A stretch of DNA of 64,000 nt from Ensifer aridi (GTDB taxonomy: Bacteria > Pseudomonadota > Alphaproteobacteria > Rhizobiales > Rhizobiaceae), in NCBI RefSeq assembly GCF_002078505.1, contig NZ_LUAV01000038.1:248001-312000 (forward strand), given 5' to 3'. A program made the position numbers and the translations under genes. Positions within the stretch are counted from its first letter, which is position 1; each line of letters begins with the position of its first letter. The notes under the pieces were generated by a model that had not been told where the DNA came from, did no database searches, and worked only from the letters and a program-made list of their open reading frames with translations. Of this stretch, positions 28,010-35,575 are shown piece after piece.

Positions 28010-29008
28010 CTATTCGGCGGCAACCGGCTGCGCGCGGCGGGCGGCTTTTTCCGCATGCGCCGTCAGGGCGTCGCGGAACCAGGCGCCGTCCTCCCAGGCT
28101 TGTCTACGCGCACCGAGCCGTTCGGCATTGCAGGGACCATTGCCGGCGATCACCTCAAAGAACTCGTTCCAGTCCGGCTCGCCGAAATCGTAGCCGCCTT
28201 TCGCCTCGTTCCACCTGAGATCCGCATCGGGGATGGTGAGCCCGAGATATTCGGCCTGCGGCACCGTCTGATCGACGAATTTCTGCCGGAGCTCGTCATT
28301 GGAATTCTGCTTGATCTTCCAAGCCATGGATTGGGCGGAATGGACCGAGGCATCGTCCGAGGGCCCGAACATCATCAGCGACGGCCACCACCAGCGGTTC
28401 AGCGCGTCCTGCGCCAAGGCCTTCTGGGCGGACGTGCCCTTCACCATCTTCATCAGGATGTCGAAGCCTTGGCGCTGGTGGAAGCTCTCCTCCTTGCAGA
28501 TGCGGATCATCGCGCGGGAATAGGGGCCGTAGGAGCAACGCTGCAGCGGCACCTGGTTCATGATCGCGGCGCCGTCGACGAGCCAGCCGATCGCGCCGAT
28601 ATCCGCCCAGGAGAGTGTCGGATAGTTGAAGATCGAGGAATACTTGGCCTTGCCCGAGTGAAGCTGCTCATACATCTCGTCGCGGCTGATCCCGAGCGTC
28701 TCGGCCGCACAGTAGAGATAGAGGCCGTGGCCAGCTTCGTCCTGCACCTTGGCGAGCAGGATCGCCTTGCGCTCGAGCGTCGGCGCGCGGGTGATCCAGT
28801 TGCCTTCGGGAAGCTGGCCGACGATTTCGGAATGGGCGTGCTGGCTGATCTGGCGGATGAGCGTTTTGCGGTAGCCTTCCGGCATCCATTCTTTCGGTTC
28901 GATCTTCTGCCCCGCGTCGATGCGCTCCTGAAAGGCGCGCTCTTGCGGATCCATCTCGTCGAGGCTCTTGACGCGGGGGGCGTCCGTTTTCACCATTTGA
29001 GCATACAT
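28010..29008 (-). CDS. paaA: PaaA, catalytic di-iron subunit of phenylacetyl-CoA epoxidase
   Basis: A 332-aa ferritin-like oxygenase subunit. Iron ligands are visible: Glu61 (HAHSEIVG), Glu91/His94 (QDEAGH) and the later CKEESFHQRQG. It inserts one oxygen atom from O2 into the ring of phenylacetyl-CoA to form the 1,2-epoxide. It is first in paaABCDE, with GGAGGAG before the ATG and a promoter about 140 bp upstream. Confidence 0.94.
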   Translation of the reverse strand: MYAQMVKTDAPRVKSLDEMDPQERAFQERIDAGQKIEPKEWMPEGYRKTLIRQISQHAHSEIVGQLPEGNWITRAPTLERKAILLAKVQDEAGHGLYLYCAAETLGISRDEMYEQLHSGKAKYSSIFNYPTLSWADIGAIGWLVDGAAIMNQVPLQRCSYGPYSRAMIRICKEESFHQRQGFDILMKMVKGTSAQKALAQDALNRWWWPSLMMFGPSDDASVHSAQSMAWKIKQNSNDELRQKFVDQTVPQAEYLGLTIPDADLRWNEAKGGYDFGEPDWNEFFEVIAGNGPCNAERLGARRQAWEDGAWFRDALTAHAEKAARRAQPVAAE

Positions 29009-29130
29009 GGTGCTTCTCCTCCGTCAGATGCACTCGACCGTGATCGCGACCTTATCGCCGACCTGAGCCGGCGAGCGCGCCGCCAGGCGTCCGATGGGTG
29101 ACCCCTCCCGACATCAAAGCCCAGCCGTCA

Positions 29131-29153
29131 TTGACCGACCGATCGGTTAGTAA
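29131..29153. promoter_or_regulatory. TetR-type operator upstream of paaA
   Basis: The perfect palindrome ACCGATCGGT (29138-29147) lies within the longer TGACCGACCGATCGGT (29132-29147), which nearly repeats the site at 18270-18285. It overlaps the end of the predicted -10 and the transcript start, the usual position for a repressor. Confidence 0.6.
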
Positions 29154-29180
29154 TTTAGCACCTGATACGTCACAGATCAA
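29152..29180 (-). promoter_or_regulatory. Predicted paaA promoter
   Basis: On the minus strand TTGATC (29180-29175), an exact 17-bp spacer and TAAATT (29157-29152) form a good sigma-70 promoter. The expected transcript starts near 29145, leaving a leader of about 137 nt before paaA. Confidence 0.55.
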
Positions 29181-29207
29181 CGCATTCTATGTGACGTTTT
29201 GTGATGC
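29167..29207. promoter_or_regulatory. Inverted repeat and candidate PaaX box at the paaA promoter
   Basis: ACGTCACA (29167-29174) and TGTGACGT (29190-29197) form an 8-bp perfect inverted repeat around the paaA -35. Next to it TTTGTGATGC (29198-29207) resembles the left part of the E. coli PaaX box. The gene just upstream is paaX, so autogenous and paaA control through this site is plausible. The rest of the paaA-paaX gap (29208-29321) shows only a 5-bp hairpin at 29303-29317. Confidence 0.45.
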
Positions 29208-29321
29208 TTCGCGTGAAGGTCCGGGCCTTGAGCTAAGTATGCGGCCACGAGGTCGATGAGGCCTCAAACCCTCTCCTCAACCGCTGCCCCAGGCGGGAGG
29301 GCCTTGTCTCCGACAAGTGAC

Positions 29322-30248
29322 CTAGCCGAAATCCCCGGTCTTTTGCGGAAGGGCGGCCGCTTCCCCGCCCAACATCGCGATCCGGCGGAGGGTCGCTTCA
29401 CTCTCCATTGGAAGCGGACCGGTGGACGTAACGAAATTCTCCGCGATATGGCGATCGGCGCGCGGCGACAGACCGCGGTAGAGCCATGTGAAGAGGCGCC
29501 GCGCCTCTTCGCCGGGCCAGTTCGCCGGAAGGACAGCGGTCGGCAGGCGCGGGTCGCGCAACGCCTCGAAGCGAAACTGGTGCACGAGCAGAAGACGGGC
29601 CGTGAGGCAGTCTGCCGACGTCATGGTTCCGCCTGCGTCGATAAAGCCCGCCAGTGCGCCGAAGCGCTTAAGAAACCTCCTATAAGCCTCCGCGTGTGGG
29701 CCTAGATCCCAACACTCGGCGGCAAAAGCACCGAGCAGCTCCGCACCTTCCGCGACTTCCGCACGGAAGACGACCGCGGGCTCGACCGAGGCGGGAAAAG
29801 GCCTGACGCCGATCGCGAGCCGAGAAGTGAGGCGCGCATGGCCGGAACGCTCGAGCATCTGCATGCGCTCCTCGACAGCCGGCCCAACGAGCTGGACGAA
29901 GTGCCAGACCGTTTCGTCTGGCGGACCGAAGAGCACGCGCGCGGCGGCGGCGAATTCGGCGCGGGCGGTACCGGTAAGCCGATAGAAGCTGCGCCGCCCC
30001 TCCCGCTCCCCGACAAGCTGGCCTGCGCTGACAAGACGGGACACCGCAGTCCGAACGAGCGTCTCGCTAATGCCGACGCCGGCGCAGATCTCGATCAGAT
30101 TGCCCATCCAGATCGCGCCGCCGCGCGGCTCCACCACGTCGCCATAGATCGTGACGATGAAGCTCGCGGCCCGGAGCTGGGTCTCATCCAGGATGGTGTG
30201 GATCAGCCTTGCGCCCGCCTCAGCCGATTTTTCGTTCGCCACCTGCAT
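29322..30248 (-). CDS. paaX: PaaX, phenylacetic acid degradation operon repressor
   Basis: A 308-aa PaaX-family regulator: N-terminal winged helix (LRAASFIVTIYGDVVEPRGG, then GISETLVRTAVSRLVSAGQL), central PaaX domain (VWHFVQLVGPAVEERMQML) and C-terminal domain (ARLLLVHQFRFEALRDPRLP). The family represses paa genes until phenylacetyl-CoA binds. It lies 313 bp upstream of paaA on the same strand. Confidence 0.93.
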   Translation of the reverse strand: MQVANEKSAEAGARLIHTILDETQLRAASFIVTIYGDVVEPRGGAIWMGNLIEICAGVGISETLVRTAVSRLVSAGQLVGEREGRRSFYRLTGTARAEFAAAARVLFGPPDETVWHFVQLVGPAVEERMQMLERSGHARLTSRLAIGVRPFPASVEPAVVFRAEVAEGAELLGAFAAECWDLGPHAEAYRRFLKRFGALAGFIDAGGTMTSADCLTARLLLVHQFRFEALRDPRLPTAVLPANWPGEEARRLFTWLYRGLSPRADRHIAENFVTSTGPLPMESEATLRRIAMLGGEAAALPQKTGDFG

Positions 30249-30274
30249 TCAGCCACCTTTGCCGTTCGGCGCCG

Positions 30275-30742
30275 TCACACCGGAACGGCGGTCGAGTATT
30301 TCACGCTTTTCAGCGCGAAGTGGGACGACGAATTCGCAACCGCCTCATGGGTGAGAATACCGCGCATGAGGAGCCGCTCGTAATCGGCGACATCCGCTAC
30401 GACGACGCGCAAAAGATAGTCCCAATCTCCCGACATCGAATAGCATTCCAGGACTTCCTCGTGATCTTCGACGAAGCGCTCGAAATTGCGCCGCGCCACG
30501 GGATCGTGGGACTTCATCCGCACCTGGCAGACGACGGTCAATCCGCGTCCGACCATATCCGGATTGACAAGCCGGACGGTCTTGCCGAGCACTCCCGCCG
30601 TCTCCAGGGCCTTGATTCGTCGCCAGCAGGATGCCGGCGAGGCCCCGACCACGTCGGCGAGCGCCGCATGGCTGATATCGGCCTGTTCCTGCAGGATTCT
30701 CAAAATTTTTCGGTCGATCGCATCGAGATTGAACATGTTCAT
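30275..30742 (-). CDS. Lrp/AsnC-family regulator, probable control of the E1-E2 operon
   Basis: A 155-aa Lrp-type protein: HTH (LDAIDRKILRILQEQADISH, GASPASCWRRIKALE) and the RAM effector domain (VCQVRMKSHDPVARRNFERF, VLECYSMSGDWDYLLRVVV). Start ATG 30742 has GGAAG 7 nt upstream; GTG 30745 and ATG 30736 are alternatives. It is divergent from the 2-oxoacid dehydrogenase genes, the arrangement of bkdR in Pseudomonas, where the Lrp-like protein activates branched-chain keto acid dehydrogenase in response to amino acids. Confidence 0.88.
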   Translation of the reverse strand: MNMFNLDAIDRKILRILQEQADISHAALADVVGASPASCWRRIKALETAGVLGKTVRLVNPDMVGRGLTVVCQVRMKSHDPVARRNFERFVEDHEEVLECYSMSGDWDYLLRVVVADVADYERLLMRGILTHEAVANSSSHFALKSVKYSTAVPV

Positions 30743-30768
30743 CACAAGTCTTCCGAAGACGAAACGGT

Positions 30769-30797
30769 TTGATCAATCACTAGCCAAAATGCTGTAA
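30769..30797 (+). promoter_or_regulatory. Possible promoter of the E1-E2 operon
   Basis: TTGATC (30769-30774) and CTGTAA (30792-30797) are 17 bp apart within the 122-bp divergent region. The -10 is weak, which fits a promoter that needs an Lrp-type activator. Confidence 0.35.
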
Positions 30798-30864
30798 GAT
30801 TGAAACCGATTTGCGCGCGCCGCGAGTTAATCTTCCACCAGAGAGGAATTGGAGGAGACAAGCG

Positions 30865-32943
30865 ATGGCACAGGCCGCACTCAAACCGGACCGGCGGAAT
30901 GCACCGGACGAGAACATCGATTGGAAGCGGGTCGTCCACCTCCTGCTGCTCTCCCGCGGACTCGACGAAATGGAGGAAAAGCGTCTCGTTCCGGAAAAGA
31001 AGATCCTCTATCAATTCTCCGCGCGCGGCCACGACATGGCGCAGATCCTGCTCGGGCTCAATCTCACGGAAAAACACGACGCCGCCTGCGGCTATTATCG
31101 TTCGCGACCGCTGCTGCTCGCGCTCGGCGTCGATCCGGCCGACGCACTCGGCTCGGCGATGGCGCGCTCCGGGGGCTATTCCGATGGCCGCGACATCGGC
31201 GTCGTCTTCAACTATCCGAACCTGAACGGCGCATCGGCGCTGCCGATGTGCGGGGGCGTCGGTTCGCAATATACGCCAACGGCCGGCTGGGCGCAGGCGA
31301 TCAGCTATTTCAGCAAGCACCTCAAGAACAAGGACTACGATCGTGCCATCGCCGTCGTTCTCGGCGGCGACGCTTCGGTCGCCTCGAACGGCTTCTGGTC
31401 GGCACTGACGGCCGCCACGACGCAAAGACTGCCGATGCTCTTCTATATCGAGGACAACGGCTTCGGCATCTCGGTTCCGTCGACCTTACAGACCCCCGAC
31501 GGCAACATCGCCGCCAATCTCGCCGCCTGGAAGAACCTGACCGTGCTCGACGGCGACGGCTGCGACCCCGAGGAGGCAGCGCGTCTCACGAAAGGGGCCG
31601 TGGCGCTGGTACGCGAGGAACGCATGCCGGTGCTGCTACGCCTGAGAGTGCCCCGGCTCGAAGGGCACAGCTTCCAGGACACTCAAGCCTACAAGAGCGA
31701 AGCGCTCATCAGGAGCGAGTGGGCGCGCGATCCCTTGCCGCGCCTGCGAGATTACCTGGTCCCTGCGGTCTTAGGGGAAGAGGAATGGCAGGAGGCCGTC
31801 AGCTCTGCCAGGACGGCCGCCGAACGGGCCCGTATCGAGGCCGAATCCCGACCGATCGCCGACCCTGAAACGGTCACCAGCAACGTCTTCTTCGAGGGCC
31901 CCATGCAGACCATGGGCGGCCAGTACCCGACCGGTTACCGGCCGCCTGAACCGACCGAGACGGCTGCAAGCGACGGCCAGCGGATCAACATGGTGACGGC
32001 GATCCGGCGCACGCTCGATCACGAAATGTCGATCAACGAAAGGGTCGTGCTCTTCGGCGAGGACATCGGCCCGAAGGGCGGCGTCCACGCCGTCACCCTC
32101 GGACTGCAGGAAAAATACGGCGCGACCCGCGTTTTCGACACGTCGCTTTCGGAAGAAGGCATCGTAGGCCGTGCGGTCGGCATGGCGCTTGCCGGCCTTG
32201 TACCCGTTCCGGAAATCCAGTTCCGCAAATATGCGGAGCCGGCGATCGAGCAGATCAATGATTGCGGCACGATCCGCTGGCGGACCAACAACCGCTTTGC
32301 CGCGCCGATCGTGCTGCGCATGCCGGGCGGTTTCTTCAAATGCGGCGATCCATGGCACAGCCAGACGAACGAGGTCGCCTTCGTTCATCAGCCCGGCTGG
32401 AAGGTCGCCGTCCCCTCCAATGCCGAGGATGCCGTCGGGCTCCTACGCACCTCGCTCAGAGGCAACGATCCGGTGATCTTCTTCGAGCATCGCGCCATGC
32501 TCGACCACCCCTGGGCGCGGCGGCCTTATCCGGGGGACGCCTTCGCGCTGCCCTTCGGCAAGGCGAAGTTCGTTCGCCAGGGCAACGACATCACCATCGT
32601 CACCTGGGGGGCGATGGTGCCCCGGTGCGAAGAGGCCGTCGACGGGATTTCCGCCGACGTCATCGATCTCAGGACCCTGATGCCGTGGGACCGGGACGCG
32701 GTTCTTTCCTCCGTACGCCGCACCCGCCGCTGCCTGATCGTGCACGAGGACCTGGGCACAGGCGGCTTCGGCGCGGAGATCGCCGCGGCGGTGGCGGACA
32801 AAGCCTTCATCGACCTCGACGCCCCGGTTTCGCGCTTGACCATGCCCGATATTCCAAGTCCCCATAATCCCGTCCTGCTCGACTGGGCGGTGCCCTCGGC
32901 GGAGCGGATCCGCCGGAAGATCACCGACCTCCTGGAGTATTGA
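30865..32943 (+). CDS. 2-oxoacid dehydrogenase E1, alpha and beta subunits fused
   Basis: A 692-aa single polypeptide. Residues about 15-330 are an E1 alpha domain with the thiamine-diphosphate motif GGDASVAS ... IEDNGFGIS. Residues about 370-690 are the E1 beta domain (LFGEDIGPKGGVHAVTLGLQ, FDTSLSEEGIVGRAVGMALA, PEIQFRKYAEPAIEQI). The linker lies around 335-370. It decarboxylates a 2-oxoacid and transfers the acyl group to the E2 lipoyl arm. Fused E1 of this kind is usually annotated as branched-chain 2-oxoacid or pyruvate dehydrogenase-like; the substrate cannot be fixed from sequence, but the Lrp-type neighbour favours branched-chain keto acids. GGAGGAG precedes the ATG. Confidence 0.88.
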   Translation: MAQAALKPDRRNAPDENIDWKRVVHLLLLSRGLDEMEEKRLVPEKKILYQFSARGHDMAQILLGLNLTEKHDAACGYYRSRPLLLALGVDPADALGSAMARSGGYSDGRDIGVVFNYPNLNGASALPMCGGVGSQYTPTAGWAQAISYFSKHLKNKDYDRAIAVVLGGDASVASNGFWSALTAATTQRLPMLFYIEDNGFGISVPSTLQTPDGNIAANLAAWKNLTVLDGDGCDPEEAARLTKGAVALVREERMPVLLRLRVPRLEGHSFQDTQAYKSEALIRSEWARDPLPRLRDYLVPAVLGEEEWQEAVSSARTAAERARIEAESRPIADPETVTSNVFFEGPMQTMGGQYPTGYRPPEPTETAASDGQRINMVTAIRRTLDHEMSINERVVLFGEDIGPKGGVHAVTLGLQEKYGATRVFDTSLSEEGIVGRAVGMALAGLVPVPEIQFRKYAEPAIEQINDCGTIRWRTNNRFAAPIVLRMPGGFFKCGDPWHSQTNEVAFVHQPGWKVAVPSNAEDAVGLLRTSLRGNDPVIFFEHRAMLDHPWARRPYPGDAFALPFGKAKFVRQGNDITIVTWGAMVPRCEEAVDGISADVIDLRTLMPWDRDAVLSSVRRTRRCLIVHEDLGTGGFGAEIAAAVADKAFIDLDAPVSRLTMPDIPSPHNPVLLDWAVPSAERIRRKITDLLEY

Positions 32944-32945
32944 GC

Positions 32946-34157
32946 ATGGGCGACATCATCGACATCAACGCCCCTGTCGAACAGGAGGGGACCAAGGCGG
33001 TCGTGCGCAACTGGCTGAAGAAGATCGGCGAGGCCGTGAAGGAGGGTGATCCGCTGGTCGAGCTCGAGACCGACAAGGTGACGCAGGAGGTGGCCGCCCC
33101 CGCCGATGGAGTGCTCACGGAAATCCTCATGGACAACGGCGACAATGCAACGCCCGGCGCCGTTCTCGGCCGGCTCGGCAGCCATGCCGCCATCGCCGAA
33201 CAGCCTGCCGCACCGTCACCGATCGTATCGTCCGCGCAGGGGCAGACCGCCCATTATTCGCCGGCCGTGCGTCATGCGGCGGAAGAATACGGCATAGACC
33301 CGGCGACCGTGACCGGCACTGGACGGGACGGACGCGTCACCCGCGCCGATATGGACCGGGCCTTCGCTGCCAAGACGGAGCGTTCCGCGGCGGGAGCGCC
33401 GGAACCGCGGACAGCTTTCGAACCGAGCCCCGCCCCGTCCGCCGATGTGGGAGGATCGCTCCTCTCGCGCAGGATACCCCACAGCGGCATGCGGGCCGCG
33501 ATCGCGGACCACATGCTTAAGTCCGTCACCACCGCGCCGCATGTTACGGCCGTGTTCGAGGCGGATTTCTCGGCGGTCATGCGCCATCGGGATATGCACA
33601 GGCAGGAGTTCGCCGCGAAAGGCATCAATCTCTCCTACACGGCCTATGTCGTCTCGGCCTGCGTCTCGGCGATGCGGGCGGTCCCCGAGGTCAACAGCCG
33701 CTGGCATGACGATGCGCTCGAAATCTTCGATGACATCAATATCGGCGTCGGCATCGCGCTCGGCGACAAGGGGCTGATCGTGCCGGTCATCCACCAGACG
33801 CAGAACCTCACGCTTGCACAAATAGCGGCCAGACTGCAGGACCTGACGACGCGCGCTCGGGAAAACGCGCTGACGAGCGCCGACTTGAAAGGCGGAACCT
33901 TCACCATCTCCAATCACGGCGTCTCCGGATCGCTGCTTGCAGCACCGATCATCATCAACCAGCCCCAATCGGCGATCCTCGGCGTCGGAAAGCTCGAAAA
34001 GCGGGTGGTCGTCCGGGAGGTCGACGGTGCCGATACCATCCAGATCCGGCCGATGGCCTATGTATCGCTCACCATCGACCACCGTGCCCTCGACGGCCAC
34101 CAGACGAATGCATGGCTCACGCATTTCGTTGAGGTGCTGGAAAGCTGGCCGCGGTAA
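32946..34157 (+). CDS. Dihydrolipoamide acyltransferase (E2) of 2-oxoacid dehydrogenase complex
   Basis: A 403-aa E2. A single lipoyl domain (residues 1-80) with Lys44 in ELETDKVTQEV, a peripheral subunit-binding domain around 101-137 (YSPAVRHAAEEYGIDPATV, TGTGRDGRVTRADM), then the catalytic domain with C-terminal DHRALDG. The start ATG is 2 bp after the E1 stop. No E3 (dihydrolipoamide dehydrogenase) gene follows, so the complex must borrow one from elsewhere in the genome. Confidence 0.9.
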   Translation: MGDIIDINAPVEQEGTKAVVRNWLKKIGEAVKEGDPLVELETDKVTQEVAAPADGVLTEILMDNGDNATPGAVLGRLGSHAAIAEQPAAPSPIVSSAQGQTAHYSPAVRHAAEEYGIDPATVTGTGRDGRVTRADMDRAFAAKTERSAAGAPEPRTAFEPSPAPSADVGGSLLSRRIPHSGMRAAIADHMLKSVTTAPHVTAVFEADFSAVMRHRDMHRQEFAAKGINLSYTAYVVSACVSAMRAVPEVNSRWHDDALEIFDDINIGVGIALGDKGLIVPVIHQTQNLTLAQIAARLQDLTTRARENALTSADLKGGTFTISNHGVSGSLLAAPIIINQPQSAILGVGKLEKRVVVREVDGADTIQIRPMAYVSLTIDHRALDGHQTNAWLTHFVEVLESWPR

Positions 34158-34183
34158 GCCCTTGCAACGCTCGGGGACCGGGC

Positions 34184-34205
34184 GTATATACGTTGTAGTA
34201 TATAC
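34184..34205. promoter_or_regulatory. Operator of the vapBC pair
   Basis: Two copies of the self-complementary octamer GTATATAC (34184-34191 and 34198-34205) lie 14 bp centre to centre, 18 bp before vapB. AbrB-type antitoxins repress their own promoters through such repeats. The second repeat may also supply the -10. Confidence 0.6.
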
Positions 34206-34223
34206 ATTCAAGGAGCCGGAACC

Positions 34224-34484
34224 ATGCCCCATCTTGCGCGGGTATTTCAGTCGGGCAACTCACAAGCTGTCCGGTTGCCGAAGGAGTTCCGCTTCGATGT
34301 CGATCGGGTGGAAGTGACGCAGGAAGGCGATTCGCTGATCCTGCGTCCACATGTCGAGGACCGTCCGGCGTGGTCTTCCCTAAGGGCCGCATTGCAGCGC
34401 GGCGCGAGCGACGACTTCATGGCCGCCGGTCGCGAACAGCCGGATGCACAAGACCGGCCGGCGCTTGAGGAGACCTTCAAGTGA
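34224..34484 (+). CDS. vapB: VapB-type antitoxin (AbrB/SpoVT fold)
   Basis: An 86-aa protein with the swapped-hairpin AbrB DNA-binding N-terminus (ARVFQSGNSQAVRLPKEFRF, VEVTQEGDSLILRPH) and a flexible C-terminus that would bind and block the toxin. AAGGAG lies upstream. It overlaps the toxin gene by 4 nt. Confidence 0.9.
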   Translation: MPHLARVFQSGNSQAVRLPKEFRFDVDRVEVTQEGDSLILRPHVEDRPAWSSLRAALQRGASDDFMAAGREQPDAQDRPALEETFK

Positions 34485-34885
34485 TCTCGCACCTTCTGGA
34501 CACGAATGCGGTGATTGTGCTTATCGGCCGCAAATCCGATGCACTCGTCGAACGTGTTCTGGCGTGTAAGCAAGGCAGCATCGGCATTTCCGCGATCGTC
34601 GCGCACGAGCTTTACTTCGGAGCACATAAGAGCGCAAAGGTCGCGTACAACTTGGAAACGGTACGGCTGCTGCTGGCGGACTTTCCGCTCCTGGAATTCG
34701 ATCGCAATGATGCCTTTGTCGCCGGCGAAATTCGCGCAACCCTTGCGGTGAAAGGCACGCCGATCGGCCCATACGACGCCTTGATCGCCGGCCAGGCAAA
34801 AGCGCGCGGTCTAACGCTCGTCACGAATAATATGGGTGAGTTCCAGCGCGTCGACGGCCTGAGCATCGACGACTGGACGCGCTAG
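34481..34885 (+). CDS. vapC: VapC-type PIN-domain ribonuclease toxin
   Basis: A 134-aa PIN-domain protein with the acidic catalytic residues visible: Asp7 (HLLDTNAVI), Glu of AIVAHELYFGA near 43, Asp of GPYDALIAGQA near 98 and the C-terminal TNNMGEFQRVDGL. Family members cleave tRNA or other structured RNA. Start is GTG 34481, giving a GTGA overlap with the antitoxin stop. Confidence 0.9.
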   Translation: MISHLLDTNAVIVLIGRKSDALVERVLACKQGSIGISAIVAHELYFGAHKSAKVAYNLETVRLLLADFPLLEFDRNDAFVAGEIRATLAVKGTPIGPYDALIAGQAKARGLTLVTNNMGEFQRVDGLSIDDWTR

Positions 34886-34974
34886 CCCGGACGGACGTGA
34901 ACAAAAGCGCCCCGATGAAACTGTCAGAGTTCAAGGTTATACTAGGCGGTGGGAATTGGTAGCGTGGCGGTCCG

Positions 34975-35442
34975 ATGTCTTCGACCGAGTTTCATCTTGT
35001 CACGAACTGGACCCTCGACGCTTCGGTCGAGGATGTTTGGCGGGTCCTGAGCACGCCCGAGACCTGGCCGGAGTGGTGGCCCTCGGTGAAGGAGGTCACG
35101 CCTCTGCGTGAAGGCGACGAGTTGGGCATCGGCGCCATCCGCCGCATGAAATGGTCCACTGCCCTACCCTATGACCTGGCCTTCGAAATGGAAACGATCA
35201 GGGTAGAACCGCTGTCCATTATCGAGGGGAGAGCTTACGGCGAGCTCGAAGGCGTTGGTCGATGGACGCTGCAACGGGATGGTTCGAAATGCAATGTGCG
35301 CTATGACTGGATCGTCAAGGTCACGAAACCTTGGATGGTGAGACTTTCATTCATCCTGAGGCCTGTCTTCAGTTGGAACCATGCGGTTGTCATGGAGCGC
35401 GGTCGGCGAGGTCTTGTGCGTCGCCTGGCGCGTGACATGTGA
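34975..35442 (+). CDS. SRPBCC-fold (polyketide cyclase/dehydrase-like) protein
   Basis: A 155-aa START-like protein: FHLVTNWTLDASVEDVWRVL at the N-terminus with PETWPEWWPSVKEV is typical of the ligand-binding SRPBCC fold. The ligand is unknown. No clear ribosome-binding site precedes the ATG. It stands alone between vapBC and the agp locus and is convergent with agaL2. Confidence 0.75.
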   Translation: MSSTEFHLVTNWTLDASVEDVWRVLSTPETWPEWWPSVKEVTPLREGDELGIGAIRRMKWSTALPYDLAFEMETIRVEPLSIIEGRAYGELEGVGRWTLQRDGSKCNVRYDWIVKVTKPWMVRLSFILRPVFSWNHAVVMERGRRGLVRRLARDM

Positions 35443-35517
35443 AGAACGTCACGTCTATGCTTGTCCTCACCTGTCCTGCCTGAGGCGATGTCGGGCGGCT
35501 TGCGCTCCAAGCGTAAA

Positions 35518-35547
35518 GAAAGCCCCGGAACCTCTGGGTTCCGGGGC
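35518..35547 (-). terminator. Intrinsic terminator of the agp operon
   Basis: An 11-bp perfect stem (GCCCCGGAACC 35522-35532 with GGTTCCGGGGC 35537-35547, TCTG loop) is followed on the minus strand by TTTCTTTACG, a proper rho-independent terminator for agaL1-agpABCD-agaL2. The same stem may also stop transcripts from the plus strand. Confidence 0.85.
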
Positions 35548-35575
35548 CAGATGGTCGCCTGACCGGGAGAAGAAA

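Noticed and set aside
35443..35517. Possible small gene after the SRPBCC protein
   Set aside because: Only short frames without ribosome-binding sites are present; the space is explained by convergent gene ends and the terminator.
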